Positions 17,209 through 30,065 of a stretch of DNA of 64,000 nucleotides are shown here, in pieces. The number at the start of each line of letters is the position of its first letter. The stretch's first letter is position 1. The DNA comes from Eulemur rufifrons (Eukaryota > Chordata > Mammalia > Primates > Lemuridae), in the NCBI RefSeq assembly GCF_041146395.1, contig NC_090983.1, positions 64,363,501-64,427,500 of the forward strand. Direction: 5' to 3'. The notes below the pieces were generated by a model, which saw only the letters and a list, made by a program, of their open reading frames with translations, made no database searches and was not told the DNA's origin. A program made the position numbers and the translations under genes.

Positions 17209-17528
17209 CCATTCTCCCTATTCCTTTCCTTTTTCAGATATCTGCTCAGATGTTGCCCTCTTGGTAGGTCCTCAGAAGACCTCGTTACAAACACACATCC
17301 TTGCCTGCTTTATTTTTCTCTGTAGCGCTATCACCATCCAATCTACTACATATTTTATGTATTTGGTTTATTATCTCTCTCTCCCCTTATTAAAATATAA
17401 GCTCCACACTAGGGCAAGGATTGTTTTGTTGACTCCTGTATCCCCAACTCTTAAAAAGTGCCTAGCACATATTAGATTCTCAAGAAAAGGAGTGGAAATG
17501 TTGAACAAATCAGTATGAAAAAGAATGA
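17209..17528 (+). mobile_element. L2 LINE 3' end, part 2 (sense)
   Basis: It continues the L2 begun at 9390: 'cagatatctgctcagatgtt', 'tattaaaatataagctccac', 'tcctgtatccccaactctta', then 'gtgcctagcacatattagat', ending in 'gaatgaatgaac', the L2 3' end. Joining it to part 1 restores the normal L2 order. Confidence 0.85.
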
Positions 17529-17530
17529 AT

Positions 17531-18295
17531 GAACACCCCACAAAAATGAGCAATTTGCTAAGAAAATAAGATATCCTGGCCGGGCGCGGTGGCTCACGCC
17601 TGTAATCCTAGCACTCTGGGAGGCCGAGGTGGGCGGATCGTTTGAGCTCAGGAGTTCGAGACCAGCCTGAGCAAGAGCGAGACCCCATCTCTACTAAAAA
17701 TAGAAAGAAATTATATGGACAGCTAAAAAATATATATATATATAGAAAAAATTAGCCGGGCATGGTGGTGCATGCCTGTAGTCCTAGCTACTCGGGAGGC
17801 TGAGACAGTAGGATCGCTTGAGCTCAGGAGTTTGAGGTTGCTGTGAGCTAGGCTGACGCCACGGCACTCATTCTAGCCTGGGCAACAGAGTGAGACTCTG
17901 TCTCAAAAAAAAAAAAAAAAAAAAAGAAAATAAGATATCCTATGTATATGTTTTAAAAATTAACTTTACTAGTAATCGAAAAAAATGTAAATTAAAATAA
18001 GCTGGCACATATGTCTTATTAAATTATAAAAAAATTCATAAAGTAATAATAGCCAGTACTGAGAATGGGGAGAAAGCATATTATCAGATCTTACTGGTTG
18101 TGCTTAGACTGGTACAACTGGCCCAGAGGGCAGTTTGGCATTATGTATGGGAAGCCTTTTTATAGTGTTCTTATCCTTTTTCTCAACTTCTGAAAAATTT
18201 GTTGCATAGAAATTAAAGAAGAATAGTCACGAAGATTTGGCTACCCAAAGGTGGTTGTCACTGTCCAGTTTATAATAATACAAAGTATAAAGAGA
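17531..18295 (+). mobile_element. Old L1 (L1ME-like) ORF2 3' part, sense, split by an Alu
   Basis: Sequence on both sides of the Alu reads as an old L1 near the ORF2 C-terminus: 'caaaaatgagcaatttgcta', then 'actagtaatcgaaaaaaatg' and 'ggtacaactggcccagaggg'. It has no open frame. Confidence 0.55.
17578..17923 (+). mobile_element. Young lemur-type Alu
   Basis: The start is a clean 'ggccgggcgcggtggctcac'. A strepsirrhine-specific A/T-rich segment ('ttatatggacagctaaaa') lies between the arms. The second arm has 'gttgctgtgagctaggctg' and 'acgccacggcactc', both typical of lemur copies. It is flanked by a perfect 18-bp target duplication 'aagaaaataagatatcct' (17560-17577 and 17924-17941), so insertion was recent relative to the other copies here. 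An internal (TA)n run has expanded. Confidence 0.95.
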
Positions 18296-19174
18296 TAAAA
18301 AATTATTAACACAAGTGTCCCCATCCTTTCCCCACCTGCTATGGGGAGATTCTGTCTTTGTCAGCTTGTGTGCTGGGCTTTAGTGCTGCAAATCTGTAAA
18401 ATGGGTAGAAGCAGTACAGGAAAAGGAAACAGTGATTTTTTAAAAAAAATTTTTTCCTTTTTAATTTTTTAACTTTGCATATTTCTATCACTGGCAAGTA
18501 TGTATAGCAAAGAACATGGTGATTTTAAAGAGAAAAAAGACTAAAAGCTCACAATAATTACCTTATATGATGGGATTATGGCTGGTTTTTGCTTTTTTGT
18601 GCTTTGTCTTATTGATGAAGAAAGAGAGAGAGAAAAAAAAAAAAAGGAAGCCACAACTTAGAACACACATGGAAGGAGCTACAGCCAAAGAGGCAATCAC
18701 ACAGCTGAACACGGGAAAGGGTAAGGACCCGAAGACAGCCAAGTGGGACCAAGAGCTTGGCCTCCATTGCCAGTGTCTCACTGGGTCACATGCACCCCAA
18801 GTCCACTGGAGAAGTGGGGAAGAAGGGGGTGGATAAACATTAGGGAATCATTTCCAGGTGAATATATTTAACAATCAATGCGACCCACACTTTCCCTGCA
18901 TGAAGAAGAGCTTATAGTCAAGCACTTCATGCAAAGCAAGTGAATTTGAGGGTTCTTTTCTAAAGAAATTGAGCTGATTATCTAGGAAGCACTGGAGTGT
19001 GGGAGTTGGTGCTTCACAGCGAAGTTCTCGTCATCTGACTTAATTCAGTGCCAGCTTCTGACTCACACTAGAACCAGGCTTTCCAGTCAGCAAGTCTCAC
19101 CCACAAAACACCTCAAAGTCAACACTGTATCTCTCATTTTAAAAATGTGAATGGACAACCAAATGGATTAGTCA
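18296..19174. other. Intergenic with a 53-nt L1-derived duplicate
   Basis: No gene is seen. The stretch contains an A-rich GAGA tract at about 18618-18645 and the 53-nt segment 18755-18807. Confidence 0.5.
18755..18807 (-). repeat. 53-nt copy of L1 5' UTR sequence
   Basis: It matches 16630-16682 within the antisense L1 5' UTR with 4 substitutions and no gaps, in the same orientation. Similarity ends sharply on both sides. Confidence 0.8.
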
Positions 19175-19765
<591 letters not shown>

Positions 19766-19960
19766 ATAAATAGAAAACTGACCCTAGAGGAAAGAAATAA
19801 CCTAAACAAACAAACAAAATGTATTTATATGTTCTTAAGAAGGAGTTCCTTGAAAAACAAACATTTAATTAGAAATTCCAGAAAATATTACACTTGTAAA
19901 ATAATATGAAAAAGAAACAATTACTGAATAAACAAGGAGCTCTTGAAAATTTCAAATACA

Positions 19961-20253
19961 GGCCGCATGCCGGGGCTCACACTTGTAATCTTAGCACTCT
20001 GGGAGGCCAAGGTGGGAGGATCACTTGAGATCAGGAGTCCAAAGACCAGCCTGAGCAAGAGCGAGACCCCATCTATACTAAAAATAGAAAAATTAGCCAG
20101 GTACAGTGGTGCACACCTGTAGTCCCAGCTACTCAGGAGGCTGAGGCAGGAGGATCACTTGAGCCCAGGAGTTTGAAGTCTCAGTGAGCTATGATGATGC
20201 CACTGCACTCTAGCCTGGGTGACAGAGGGAGAATCTGTCTCAAAAAAAAAAAA

Positions 20254-20289
<36 letters not shown>
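19961..20289 (+). mobile_element. Alu with expanded GAAA/GA tail
   Basis: A dimeric Alu whose poly(A) tail has become (GAAA)n(GA)n at 20255-20290. A 14-bp target duplication 'gaaaatttcaaata' lies at 19945-19958 and 20290-20303. Confidence 0.95.
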
Positions 20290-20291
<2 letters not shown>

Positions 20292-20319
20292 AAATTTCAA
20301 ATATAATTTAAAAAAATTA

Positions 20320-21205
20320 TCAACCCCAAAAAGGACAATAAATCACCCCTTTTAGGAAAAAGAAAACTAAAAAACAAAGAGTAAAGGGACATAGAAAAAT
20401 CAATTAGGTCAAATATCTACCTCATAGTCATGTTGGACATACAGAATAAAGAAATAATGAAGAGAAAATAATTAAAGGAATTTCATAAATCATTTTCCAG
20501 AACTAACAGGAGAAGCATATCTTCATTTGGAAAAACCCCCTCTCCTGCCAGTGAAATAATAAGGACCAACACTCAGCATACCGTTGTCTAACTTCAGAAC
20601 CAGAGATAGGAAGATTCCAAAGGCCTCCAAAGAAAAACCAATAAGTAAATCATCTACAAAAGTATGATTATCAGACTGGCATCAAAATTCTCCTCAGCAA
20701 CTAAGAGATTAGAAAAATACCCTCAATATTTAAGAGAATCTTTTTTTAACATGCTAAGATACAACCACGGTTCTCCAGCAGAAACCAGAATCAATACTAT
20801 ATATACATATGCATATGTATTAATATGAGACAGATTTATTTTAAGGAATTGGCACACAAAATTATGGGAGATGGCAAGTCTAAAACTTGTAGAGCAGGCC
20901 ACCAGCCTAGAAAATCAGGCAGGAGTTGATGCTGCAGTCTTGAGGCAGTTTTCTTTGTTGTTTTTATTTTTGTTTGCTATTAAGGCCTTTCAACTGATTA
21001 GATAAGGCCCACCCACATTAGGGTAATCTTCTTGACTTAAAGCAAAGTAAATGTTTTAAATTGACTTTACTCAAAGTCAATTTTAGATGTGAAGGACATC
21101 TACAAAATATCTTTACAGCAAGATCTAGACTAATTTTTGATTAAATAACTGGGTACTATAGCTCAGTAAGGCTGACAATAAAATAACCATCACAGGTATT
21201 TTATC
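20320..21205 (+). mobile_element. HAL1/L1-like element: ORF1-like part plus L1M-type 3' UTR
   Basis: The first half (20320-20770) has wording like old L1 ORF1 near its C-terminus ('tggcatcaaaattctcctca'). The second half (20775-21205) matches the widespread dispersed sequence that begins 'ggttctccagcagaaacc' and ends 'aaaataaccatcaca', including 'cctttcaactgattagataa' and 'ggcccacccacattagg'. ORF1 followed directly by a 3' UTR, with no ORF2, is the layout of HAL1 elements. The join could also be two separate repeats. Confidence 0.45.
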
Positions 21206-21229
21206 CTCACTCCTCATCCCACCCCCATT

Positions 21230-22842
21230 TTTAAAAAAATTGTGGTAAAATACACATAGCATAAACTTCATCATAGCAATTTTTGAGGATTCGAATTTAT
21301 ACACATTCTTGCCAACACTTTTTATTTTCCTTTTTTTTTTTTTTAAAGTGTGGCCATCCTAGTGGTATCTCAATGTGGTTTTCATTTGAATTTCCCTAAT
21401 AACTAGTGATGCTGAGTATTTTTTAATGTACTTCTTGGCCACTAACATATCTTCTCTAAATAAACGTCTGTTCAAGTCTTTTGCTCATTTTTAAATTGGG
21501 TTTTTGTAAGAACTTTTTATATATTCTAGATATTAGACCTTTATCAGATATATGATTTGAAAATATTTTCTTCCTTTCAATGGATTGTCTTTTCACTCTC
21601 TTGATAGTGTCCTTTGATGTATAGAAGTTTTTAATTTCAATGAAATCCAATCGATTTGTTGTTTTCTTTGGTTACTTATGCTTTTGATGTCATATCTAAG
21701 AAACCAATGCTAAATCTAAGATCACCAAGATTTACTTCTATGTTTTCTTCTGAGAGTTTTATAATTTTAACTCATCTATTTAGGTGTTATATTTTTGATC
21801 TATTTTGAGTTAAATTTTGTATGTGGAGTGAGGTAAGGGTCTAACTTCATTCTTTTGTGTATGGTTATCCAGTTGTCCTAACAACATTTGTTGAAGAGAC
21901 TATTCTTTCTCATTTAATGGTCTTGGCATTCTTGTTGATAAATTGGATGTAGATCTATGGATTTATTTCTAGACTCACAATTCTGTTTCATTGATCTATA
22001 TGTGTATCCTTGTGTCAGTGTCACACTGTTGATTACTGTAGCTTTGTAGTAAGTTTTGAAATCAGGAAGTGTGAGACCTCCAATTTTCTTGCTCTTTTTA
22101 AATGTTGTTTTAGCTATTTAGAGCCTCCTGCAATTCTATATGAATTTGAGGGTGGGCTTTTCCATTTCTGAAAAAAAAAAAGAAAGAAAGAAAGAAAAAG
22201 AAAAGCTGTTGGAATTTTGATAAGCATTGCACTGAATCTGTAGATTGATTTGGGTAATATTGCTGTCTTAACAATATTAGGTCTTCTAATTCACGAACAT
22301 GTTATGTCTTTTCATTTATTTAGGTCTTCTTTAATATCTTTCAGCAAAATCTTTTGTAGTTTTCAGGGCAAAAGTCTTTTACCTCCTTGGTTAAAATTAT
22401 TCATGTTTTATTCTTTTGGATACTATTAAAAATGGAACTGTTTTCCTGATTTCTTTTTTGGATTGTTCATTGCTAGTACATAGAAATACCACTGAATTTT
22501 GTGTGATCTTGCATCCTGCAACTTTATTGAATTCATTTATTAACTCGAATAATTTGGGGAAATTTTTAAGGATTTTCTACTTATAATATTATGTCATCTG
22601 TGAATATGTAGTTTCACTTCTTCCTTTGCCATCTGCAAGTTTTTAATTTCATCTTCTTGCCTAATTTCTCTGGCTAAAACTTCCAGTACAAAGTTGAATA
22701 GAAGTGACAAATAGTAAGCAACCTTGTCTTGTTTCTGGTCTTAGGGAGAAAGTATTCAGTCTTTCCACTGAGTATTGTGTTAGCTGGGAGTTTTTCATAA
22801 ATTCTTTTTATCATGTAAAAAAATTCTAAGGGATTTTTTTTT
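21230..22842 (-). mobile_element. Old L1, antisense, 3' half
   Basis: The minus strand runs from L1 3' UTR-like sequence (about 21230-21290, with an internal deletion) through the ORF2 C-terminal and RT region. Recognisable antisense phrases are 'ctttttatatattctagata', 'ggtaatattgctgtcttaac' and 'gtatctcaatgtggttttca'. A (GAAA)n tract sits at about 22170-22200. No frame is intact. Confidence 0.8.
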
Positions 22843-22845
22843 TCC

Positions 22846-23345
22846 CTCCTAGAGCTCTACACTCAGTGAAGCTTTCAATCAGAGGTGAGAACAGAATAAA
22901 AGACATTTTCAAACTTGTAAAATCTCAGAATCTTTCATCTCATGAATTTTTTCAGAGGCAGTTACTTGAAAATATACTACAGCAAAACAAAGGAACAAAG
23001 TAATCAAAGGGAAGATGTAGGATCCGAGAAATAGTAGAGTTACCCAATCCAGGAGCACGATAAAAGGGAGCCCTAGGATGACATGAGATCTAGAAAGCAA
23101 CCAGTCCAAATTATAATACTGGTAAGATAAAAGGATTCCAAGAAGGAGATCTGTGGTAAGGGTTTGGAGTAGGGGAAGTATGAAAGTATTAATCCACAAA
23201 TGAAGAAACTAGTCAAATTCATACAGAAAGTCAGGAGCCTTACAGAACAATGAAATATATTCCAACTTATAAAAAGGGTAAGAAAGAGACTATTTAGATA
23301 AATACATAGTGAGGAAAGCATCATAAGAAAACACTCTGAACTAGA
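22846..23345 (+). mobile_element. Possible L1/HAL1 remnant, sense
   Basis: The wording 'aataaaagacattttcaaac' and 'cagaggcagttacttgaaaa' recalls the central part of old L1/HAL1 ORF1-like sequence. It is too decayed to be sure. The minus-strand ORFs here have no recognisable domain. Confidence 0.3.
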
Positions 23346-26300
23346 AAGTATGAAACAAACTAAACTGTGAAATGATTTTAAGCCATTGGTGGCATAAGAA
23401 ACATCCCTTCATTTGAACTTAACACAAGAAACAATCATTGGAATGGCACCCAAATCATGAAATTGTACCATTGGGAAGTCTCTGATTGACTAATATTTAC
23501 ATACTCATAAAAATGTTAAAGCTATTTATTGGTTTTCACCATTCAAAGCTATAGACAAATCAAAGGAAGATTTAATTATGGTTAATAGAACAGAATGAAA
23601 ATGTAACCAACAGTCCAATGGGAAGACAAAACAAATGTTTTGTACTATCTCTTGGACAAGAATTTGTTCCCAACTGTCTCTTATTAGTCAGATTGTGTTC
23701 TCCATGGTGGTGCACTCTATAGATGTTGGAGGGGTGGGGAGGAATGTCAGGTGTATAAAGCAATGTGAAGATTGGTGGCTTGAGGTCCTAAAAAGGAGAT
23801 GTAAAGGAACGTTTTCAAAAACATTGGTTAGAAAAAATAAAGTAGGGTATTCTCTCATCCTCTAGGGAAGAAAAATAGAACTAGTGATAGGAATACTTGA
23901 GATAGAGGGAAAAAATTTCAGGAAAATTTGCCAGATTACTCTGAAAGTTCCATCATTATTTAACTAGTTTCTAACTTTTGCCTGAAAACCGAGAATGGTA
24001 TATCACATTCAATTCATTTTAAGCATAAATTTGAATCCATGAATAAAGTTTTTCATTTTTGCAGACACCACACCCTTTTCCTGTTCTCTAGTTCTTTTCA
24101 ATTTTGTTCCATAAGACAATCGTGCCATTATGCTCCATGGAAACCATTCCACGCATTCTTGGCATCAGTTTTTGGTCCTCTTGATATCTTTAATTCCTAC
24201 TAACATGAATGGGCATGACATCAGTATCAAAGGGTCATTTAGTCTGGTGCACAATGTGAGCCATGCTCATAATGAATTATTTTCTGTGCACATAATATAT
24301 ACAAATTCAAATTCAAAGCTTGCCCAGAATAGAAATAGTTCCTGAATATATTCTGTCCTTTTTGAAAAGTAATGCTGTATTTATATGCACAAATTCCATG
24401 ATTTCTCCTAGCCATTTTGGACATATTATATGTGACTTCATCAGAAAAGGAAAGTAGAAAGTTAAGCAATTATCCAGTGAATGTGTTTAATGGAGACAGT
24501 CAGTCTGGGCCACAGAAGCAGTAAAACATTTTCTCAGAATCTCTTTTTGAAACTTGAATTATCAACACAGTCACCTCAACCCCTCAGTTATTTGTGTATG
24601 TGCTGCAGATTACTCAGAATGAAGATATTAAGTGACAATATTTTGCCTATTTTCATAGAAAAAGAAGAAACTGACCCTGTTTAAATAAATGTTAAAACCT
24701 TCTGAGTTGGACATTGGCAAGTTTAATTTTTTTTTTCAATGAGGTAAATGATGTACCCTAAGCTCTAGCTAAATTCTCAAGTTGTTGCTTAACTATTCCT
24801 GTGGACCTCCTCCAAATACAACTTTACCTAACACACTAGACGTGGAAGAGGCAGGAGGGAGAACAGATTCCTCTAGAGAGTTCACTGACTCATTTTAAAT
24901 GGTCTTTGACATGCTTGTGTACGTGTAGTTAAGAACCCTGGGGCTCAGGGTGCAAATATGTAAAATACATTAATTAACACCTTGAATCAAAAGCCAAGGT
25001 ATGCTTTTAAACCAGCACTGAAATATGGATAAGCTCTCCCTCCTACTCTTCCACTCTCTTAAAATGGCCCCACAGGAAGCAAGGTAGGAAGATTACTTTG
25101 TTTTCCACCCTCTCCAGCCCTACAGTTCTATCCCAGGCAAAGGCAGCTCATTGGAGTTGTCCCAGCAAGCTTGTTATGTCTGAGAGTGAGGAGGAAGATG
25201 CTGAGAGCTGGGCTTGTTAGTTGCATGTTTTCCGGAGCATAGTGTGGGTGTGCTGTGAATACTGAGATGACATCAATTACAGAAGATAATACAAAAACTT
25301 GCTTAGCATTAGGTACAAGACAAGGCCAAGCAGATCTTCAGCTGGATACAGATCTACCACCTCTTTTCAGGACTGGTTGGTAAGAGAATAATGTAGTTGA
25401 ACAATCTCTGCAACAATCTACCTATCTCTAAAACATGCTTCCTTGTTTCATGGGGACTTCAGTCTTCTTTAGCCTGTGTGAGCATCTTCATCATGTCCCA
25501 TCCCCAGCCTTACCCTTCCTAAAACTGACCCTATAGTTCTTTAATCAACTGATTTGCTATTTCTTCCATCTCCATCCTAACTCTGACACTCATGAGTCCA
25601 TGTGCCTCAACCTCCAAAGGTGTCTACCCTGAAAATCTTCACTCTAAAATTCCCCATGGTCAGAGAGCTTCACATTTGACATCCCTCCGTCTATCAATTC
25701 AACTCCCTCTGCATTTGGTTATCAACAAACTTCAAATATCTGCCATCTTCAGCTTTTCTTTCCATCTTACTGTCTGCTCTGCCTGGGCAGTCATTTAAAA
25801 TTTGTCACTTAAATGATCTTTCTTTTTATTACTTACAGAAATAAAACGTACTCATGAACACTTCTTTCTTTAGCTTCACACAATTCACTATTCCATAGTA
25901 TAGATAAAATCATTGACCATTTCAACAGGGTGTTCATCTGGAATCCTTCAGATATTTGTAAACCACTATTTTGCCTCAGTGGACTAGATTCTGTTTTCTC
26001 TCTTTCCTGCTCCCAGGCTGAAAAATGTCATTTAGAGCAAGTCACAAAAACCTGTTGATGCCATTTCTAATTCATGCCCTCAAAGCTCACCTGGCTCCTT
26101 CTTAATTGTTGGTGATCACTATTTGAGTCTCAACAACTGCTATTCCTCACTTAATTCATTTTCCTTAATCCTCTACTCCATTCTTGATCTGGGACAGTGT
26201 TTCATTTGTGGAAAAAAAAAAAAAAAGAAGAAAGAAAGAATAAGAACTCCATCCTTGATTTTTCTCTTTCTGGACAGATACTTTAACATCACACTTTACT

Positions 26301-26436
26301 GAAAAGATAAGCATCATCTGGTTTGACATATCCTGCAAAATTCCTGTGGTCTTTGCTGCTGCTTTTCTTTAGCAAATGCAAATCTGAGCTCCCACCCCCC
26401 CCACCCCCGGGATGCTCAATTCCCTGCCCTTTCACC
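23346..26436. other. Intergenic, mostly unique sequence
   Basis: No gene or clear repeat is seen apart from an A/GAAA tract at about 26213-26240 and a C-rich tract at about 26392-26408. Short ORFs have no recognisable homology. Confidence 0.5.
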
Positions 26437-26437
26437 C

Positions 26438-26557
26438 AGAGGTTAAATTATGACTTGCCCACACCCACATAGTTTGCAAGCGGCAGAGCTGGGCTTCAAA
26501 TCCAAGCAACTTGGCTGTCAATGCCTGTGCTTAATCCCTATGCCCGGCTGCCTCTCA
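26438..26557 (-). mobile_element. MIR SINE, antisense
   Basis: It reads 'gaggttaaattatgacttgc', 'gcggcagagctgggcttcaa' and 'cccggctgcctctc', the 5' half of MIR in reverse. Confidence 0.8.
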
Positions 26558-26669
26558 CTTATGCTATTGCCCCTCATCTCCCAGTTTTCTGAAAGAATCA
26601 TCTTTGCCTCTTGATTAAATCCTTACCATCCCCTCCTTAATCGTTTACAATTCCCTTTATAACCCCTGT

Positions 26670-27375
26670 CCATTAACAGGTGACTAGATTAATAAATTGT
26701 TTTTTATATTCAAAAAATGGATAACCACTCGACAATAAAAAGGAATGAACTATGATATCTGATAACAACATGGATGAATCTCTAAAGCATTATGCTAGGT
26801 GAAAGAAGCCAGGCATAAAAGATTATATATATGAAATTCTAGAAAATGCTAAATGATATTGACAAGAAGATCAGTTGTTGCTAGAAGCCAGCAGTGAAAG
26901 AGAAAGATTAAGAATAAAGGGACCAGCCTGGAGTGGTGGCTCTCACCTGTAATCCTGGCACTTTGGGAGGCCAAGGGAGGAGAATTGCTTGAGACCAGGA
27001 GTTTGAGACCAGCCTGAGTAAGAGCAAGATCCCATCTCTACAAAAAGTAGAAAAATTAGCCAGGTGTGGTGGCATGCCCTATAGTCCCGGCTACTTGGAA
27101 GGCTGCAGCAGGAGGATAAACTTGAGCCCAGGAGTTTGAGGTTGCAGTGAGCTATGATCACACCACTGCACTCTAGCTGGGGTGACAGAGTGAGACCCAG
27201 TCTCAAAAAAATTAATAAATAAGTAAAGGGGACAAGGGTGAAAATGTTGTATATCATGATTATGGTGGTAGTTTCACAGCTATAACATTTGTCAAAGATA
27301 ATCAACAATTCACTTTAAATGTGTGAATTTTATTGTACATAAATTATACTTCAATAAAACAAATAAGAACTATAA
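26670..27375 (+). mobile_element. L1M 3' end, sense, split by an Alu
   Basis: The left piece reads 'aataaaaaggaatgaactat', 'caacatggatgaatctctaa' and 'ggtgaaagaagccaggcata'. The right piece, after the Alu, is 3' UTR ('tttattgtacataaattata' then 'cttcaataaaac'). Confidence 0.8.
26923..27215 (+). mobile_element. Alu (AluJ-like) inside the L1
   Basis: An older dimeric Alu with both arms. The flanks 'aataaagggac' and 'agtaaaggggac' form a decayed target duplication. Confidence 0.9.
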
Positions 27376-28130
27376 AAGGAGAGGTGAGAAAATTTGAAAA
27401 TAATTAGCAATTAGAAAAGCTACCTTGACCGTGACTATGGTTACCCTTCGCCCTCCCGTTATTTCTTTTATTCTGGTCCTTCCATTTTCCTCTACAGTCT
27501 TTTCCCCCATTTCTCAAATTTTTATTTCCACAAGTGATTAGCTCTGCAAATTACCTGGTAATTTTTAATCATAGAAAGTGACTAACACAGGCACTGGAGA
27601 TAGCCTTGGTGGAATTGCGTGTTCAGGAGTTTCTCGTGACTAGATAAGCAGAGCTGTGTGAGAGAGAAACGTGAACGCAACTGTTGTCACCGCGATGGCT
27701 GCCAGGAAGGTGTCTGATGCTCAATCACAGCAACTCTATTAGCACTTCGGGTTGACGTATTTCCTCTCTCCTCCTTTCCATGGTCTTGATTTTCTATTTC
27801 AGTTTCAGCAACCTTCGGATACATCTCTTCTTCTTCATGAGCCACCTAAATTCCTTTTGAAAAAGAAAAGGAATATAAATAAGGGAAGTAACATTATATT
27901 GATGATGATGATGCTTATGATAATGTTATTATTCCTATATATAGAAAGGGCTGAGGTGGTTTATGCCCTGCTTATGGTTCTTTTCCCAAAACACAGAGGT
28001 AATTAACATTTCCCAGTACCAGTGTGTAATACTCTGAAAGTACGAAAAAAAAAAAAAAATGAAACCTGTTCTCATTGTTTCTTACGTATAGAAAAAACTA
28101 AACTTACTGCTGCACTTGTGAAAGCTACTT
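27376..28130. other. Intergenic, no gene recognised
   Basis: It contains a GATGATGAT run at about 27900-27912 and an A run at about 28046-28060. The 84-codon ORF spanning the GAT run is low-complexity and probably chance. Confidence 0.5.
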
Positions 28131-28556
28131 CATTTGACCTATAACCTGAGGACTTTTTCACACCTCCTCAGTAGCAATAATGTCCTGATGGGCAGGATGC
28201 TTGCTGGTTGCCCTTCCAAGTTCCACTTTCTGCCCCTCTCCTTTTGGACTATACCAACGGGCATCTTTTTTTCTGGCGTCTATTTTGGTTTGACCCATGG
28301 GAGACACCAACAGGAGGATGGGAGGAAAATGAAGTTGTGTGTTCATTCCCTGGCTTTCTTTATACCAGACCACATGTTAACTGAGTTTCTCTTTCAAAAG
28401 CTACACTGCTGTCATGTGCCCCCTCCCCTCCCTATGGGGATAGCGGTTGGCTCTAGGTTCCATTGTGTGTGTCCTCCCCTTTCTCCTGCATGCCTAGCTG
28501 TGGTACAAACAACCCCATAGGGCTTCACTGTTCCTTGTTGTTTCCCCCAACCCTGC
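28131..28556. other. Unassigned, possible medium-reiteration repeat
   Basis: The 'ggcaggatgcttgctgg' and 'gacccatgggagacaccaac' wording resembles a dispersed mammalian repeat, but I cannot assign family or strand. Confidence 0.3.
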
Positions 28557-29043
28557 CATCGTGGATTGAATGGTGGCCCCTGAAAAGATATGGTCACAAC
28601 CTAATCCTCAGAAACTGTGCATATGACCTTTTTTGAAAAAGATCTTTGTAGATGCAATAACACCTAGGACCTTGAGATGAAGAGATCATTCTTGACTATC
28701 TGGGTGGGCTCTAAATTCAATCCCTGATGTCCTTGTAAGAGAAAGGAAAAGGAGGTTTGACAGACAGAGAGAAGACATAGACAGAGAAGGTGACAAGAAG
28801 ACAGAGGCAGAGACTGGAGCAATGTGGTCACAAACCAAGGAAACCAAGGAAAGCCAACAGCCACCAGAAGCTGGGAGAAGCAAGGAAGGATTCTTCTCCA
28901 GAGCCTCCAGACAGAGCACAGCCCTGCAGACACCTTGATCTTAGACTTCTGGCCTCTAGAACACTGAGAGAATGAATTCCTCTTGTTTTAAGCCGTTAAG
29001 TGTATGGTCATTTGTTATGGCAGCCCTAGGAAACAAATACACC
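28557..29043 (-). mobile_element. MLT1 LTR (ERVL-MaLR), antisense
   Basis: Read in reverse, it begins near the LTR start ('ggcagccctaggaaac' is the reversed form) and ends with 'ggattgaatggtggcccc'. In between are 'tgggtgggctctaaattcaa', 'gatgtccttgtaagagaaag', 'ccaccagaagctgggagaag' and 'acttctggcctctagaacac', all standard for MLT1. It is a solo LTR. Confidence 0.85.
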
Positions 29044-29882
29044 TGCCCACACCTTTGTAAACAGACCCTCTTAAAACTCTTGCCAACTACACGGTTTACA
29101 TGGGCCCCATCTCCTGCCAAGATCTGCCAGACATATCTAGTAATGAGTGGGACCTCTAGGAGTGTTCTGGTGATGTAAAATGCAAAATTGGCATTTACGG
29201 TACTTATCCTTATTATACATTTAAATTTGTACATGCTAATAACTCTATTCAGCATCAGGTGGGTCTAGATGCATAAGGTAAGCTTCAAAGTACCCAAATG
29301 ACCTTACTGTGGCATTGTTTCTCCTGTAAGATATTTCCACGGTAAGAATTATAGTTTCTAGAATGTTCTATGAAAGTTTCTGTGCAGTGGGAGTTGATAT
29401 CTGGACAAGGAGACTTTCAGTTATTATTTTGCGAACAATAATTTCTATGTGGAGTCACCAGGTGGCCTACTAAAACAATCCCTGTGGGAGAGATCAAGCC
29501 AACAGCAGTGGGAACGTTGTTTATAGACAGCTGGAGCCATGACAAAGTCCAGGGAAAGTTAGCCAGAGAAGAGCCTTAGAACAGCTCCGGAAGGAGCACC
29601 TATATTTGAGGTGCAAAAGGCGAAAGGAAGTAGAAGAGCAGTTAGAAGCACAGGAGGAGATTCAGGAGTGTGAAGAGTTTCAAGGGACCTGAAAACAAAA
29701 GTGTTTCTCAACTTGAGCCTCGGAGTTTCAGAGGAATGAGTGCTAATAAAAGGCCATTAATTTGGGAACTTTCAGGAGAGTGCCTGGGACAAAAGCCAGA
29801 CTGCAAGAAAAGGGTCTGCTGATTACTGATAAGGGTCTACTGTGCTGGGGGAATTTTTAAATACACAAACAGCAACTCTTTC
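29044..29882. other. Intergenic, no gene recognised
   Basis: No ORF of interest and no clear repeat. The purine-rich part around 29560-29700 may be unique sequence. Confidence 0.45.
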
Positions 29883-29883
29883 A

Positions 29884-30063
29884 GAGCAGCGCTCCCCATG
29901 CTGATTGTACATTCTACTCCCTGCAGAGCTTTAAACAATACCAACACTGAGGGTGCATCCCAGACCAATCAGATCAGAATTTTAGGGAGTGGAGTCCAGC
30001 CAGTACCACTGTTTAAAAGTTTCTGGGTTCTTCTAATAAGCATCCAAGACTGAGAATCACTGC
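29884..30063. mobile_element. MER5A-like hAT-Charlie short element
   Basis: Recognisable by 'agagctttaaacaatacc', 'ccagaccaatcagatcagaa' and the end 'gactgagaatcactgct'. The terminal sequence is inverted relative to the start, as in MER5A, a non-autonomous hAT element. Confidence 0.75.
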
Positions 30064-30065
30064 TA

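Noticed and set aside
16928..17518. 196-codon + strand ORF
   Set aside because: It runs through the antisense L1 5' UTR and into the L2, so it is chance translation of repeats.
27752..28006. 84-codon ORF with a hydrophobic stretch
   Set aside because: The hydrophobic part comes from a GAT trinucleotide run. No homology is seen.
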